Below are positions 19,150-20,107 of a DNA stretch of 20,107 nucleotides, in pieces. Source of the DNA: Nemertoderma westbladi (Eukaryota; Xenacoelomorpha; Nemertodermatida; Nemertodermatidae); the NCBI GenBank assembly GCA_032718475.1, contig JAUCBJ010003805.1:1-20107 (forward strand). Direction: 5' to 3'. The notes below the pieces were generated by a model. That model was given only the letters and a program-made list of their open reading frames with translations, was not told the origin of the DNA and made no database searches. How positions within the stretch are numbered: position 1 is the first letter of the stretch; each line of letters starts with the position of its first letter. The position numbers were made by a program, and so were the translations under genes.

Positions 19150-19590
19150 CAAGTGCAATTTCTTATCATAATAATTACCATTATACAAACTTGAACTTGT
19201 AAGCACCGAGATAGCTATTAAAATGTTTAAAATTCTTTAGTTATACATCTATTAAAATGAAACTGCGAAATCAATTCATAATGATTTTACATAATAACAT
19301 TAAAAAGCCAAACGACGCTTTTTAATTAAAATTCGATTTGCAGGTAAATAATAGTGTCAATGTAGTGTATGAGATAAAAAACGTATCGAAGAAACTAACT
19401 CTTTGTATCGCCTGTGTATATTGTATATTGAGTATAACATTATACCGCGTGTTTTACTTTATAGGTCTGGTGAGGATGCCTTATATGGGCTGTGAGAACC
19501 CAGTGTTATATATTTATTTTGTATATAGTCTTTTAACCGCTATACGAAGCTAGTATTACCAATTTCCCATTTCTATCGAATCCCAAACCA
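19150..19590. other. Gene-free AT-rich segment
   Basis: A 71-codon frame at 19338-19553 has no recognisable domain and is compatible with chance. Confidence 0.45.
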
Positions 19591-19609
19591 CCCCCCCCCC
19601 CCCCCCCCC
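19591..19609 (+). repeat. Poly(C) run, 19 bases
   Basis: An uninterrupted C homopolymer flanked by CAAACCA and TCAAATC. It is the fourth such run in the window. Confidence 0.9.
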
Positions 19610-19653
19610 TCAAATCCCTATCTTCCCGCTTGACGCCATCCAATACTTCAAGT

Positions 19654-19700
19654 CGCTGCAGTTGGGCTCCACTAGCTATGCTATTTCCTCAACTGCAGCG
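19654..19700. repeat. 11-bp perfect inverted repeat
   Basis: CGCTGCAGTTG (19654-19664) and CAACTGCAGCG (19690-19700) are exact reverse complements around a 25-base loop. Each arm contains a PstI-type CTGCAG palindrome and a CAGTTG/CAACTG E-box. Confidence 0.75.
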
Positions 19701-19849
19701 GCGTACTTAAAACATTAATTATACTTATGTGCAATTTGTTATGTAGTATTGGAAGAAAGAAAGAAATATGTTAATGTTAATGTTATACATCCGGTTTAGG
19801 TAGATGGCCAATTATTTTCATGTTCCAGTCTATATGTTTTTACCAGCAC

Positions 19850-19917
19850 ACCGGTACAGTATGTACATTGTTTGTACTCCGTTACCGGTACAGTCAGTAC
19901 ATTTTTTGTGAACCTTT
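19850..19917 (+). repeat. 34-bp imperfect tandem duplication
   Basis: ACCGGTACAGT starts at 19850 and again at 19884. The first 24 bases of the two units agree at 21 positions (shared GTACATT and TTTGT); the last ten have drifted. Confidence 0.65.
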
Positions 19918-20107
19918 ACAATCGGACCTCATGCGTAACAATCTAGGTAGCCTTACATTCAAATAATCACTATCAGTTATTACAGTAGAGTAATACAATT
20001 TAATGTATATAACAATAAATTTGTTATAATATATAAATTGTTATCCAAAAATTAAAACATTTCTTTCATATTTCAGTTTCAACTTCGTCAAAAAAAGTTA
20101 AACTTTT

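Noticed and set aside
1-20107. Bacterial-style operon, CRISPR array, prophage or defence system
   Set aside because: Introns, homeobox gene, LINE remnant and sparse coding show an animal nuclear genome; no direct-repeat/spacer arrays or gene clusters are present.

Overview
The window looks like AT-rich nuclear DNA (roughly one third G+C by eye) from an invertebrate animal. It has one clear multi-exon gene with canonical GT-AG introns, long gene-free flanks, decayed retroelements and simple repeats. The gene is a ONECUT/HNF6-family homeobox gene, which points to Metazoa. Its conserved N-terminal box also occurs in vertebrate ONECUT proteins. Short introns (446 and 536 bp) and base composition would fit a tunicate or another marine invertebrate, but I cannot fix the phylum.

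Left end (about 900-3450, minus strand): a complete ONECUT coding sequence in three exons (3210-2496, 1959-1756, 1309-1047; 393 codons plus stop). It encodes a His/Ala-rich N-terminal region with the STP-type box, a single CUT domain split by intron 1, and a homeodomain with the ONECUT-specific Phe48/Met50 pair. A TATA-like box and two CCAAT boxes in inverted orientation lie at TATA- and CCAAT-typical distances upstream. A poly(A) signal lies about 120 bp past the stop.

Upstream of ONECUT (3450-11290): no convincing gene. Two blocks stand out from the AT-rich background. One is a CpG-rich block at about 8907-9300. The other is a dense cluster of SOX-like sites and short palindromes at about 10020-10420, my best candidate for a cis-regulatory module, possibly of ONECUT itself. 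One 119-codon ORF at 6980-7339 with a nearby AATAAA could be a terminal exon or chance.

Right half (11290-20107): repeat-rich. It holds four uninterrupted poly(G)/poly(C) runs of 17-19 bases, a decayed tRNA-derived SINE-like element (12176-12384, minus), and GC-richer islands (13260-13620, 14060-14520, 16590-17030). It also holds a 5'-truncated, mutated LINE reverse-transcriptase C-terminus (about 18250-18903, plus), a pair of hairpin-rich sites near 19070-19149 and 19654-19700, and a 34-bp tandem duplication at 19850-19917. The palindrome TACCGGTA recurs five times across the window. I found no rRNA, intact tRNA, CRISPR array, operon-like arrangement or second intact gene.
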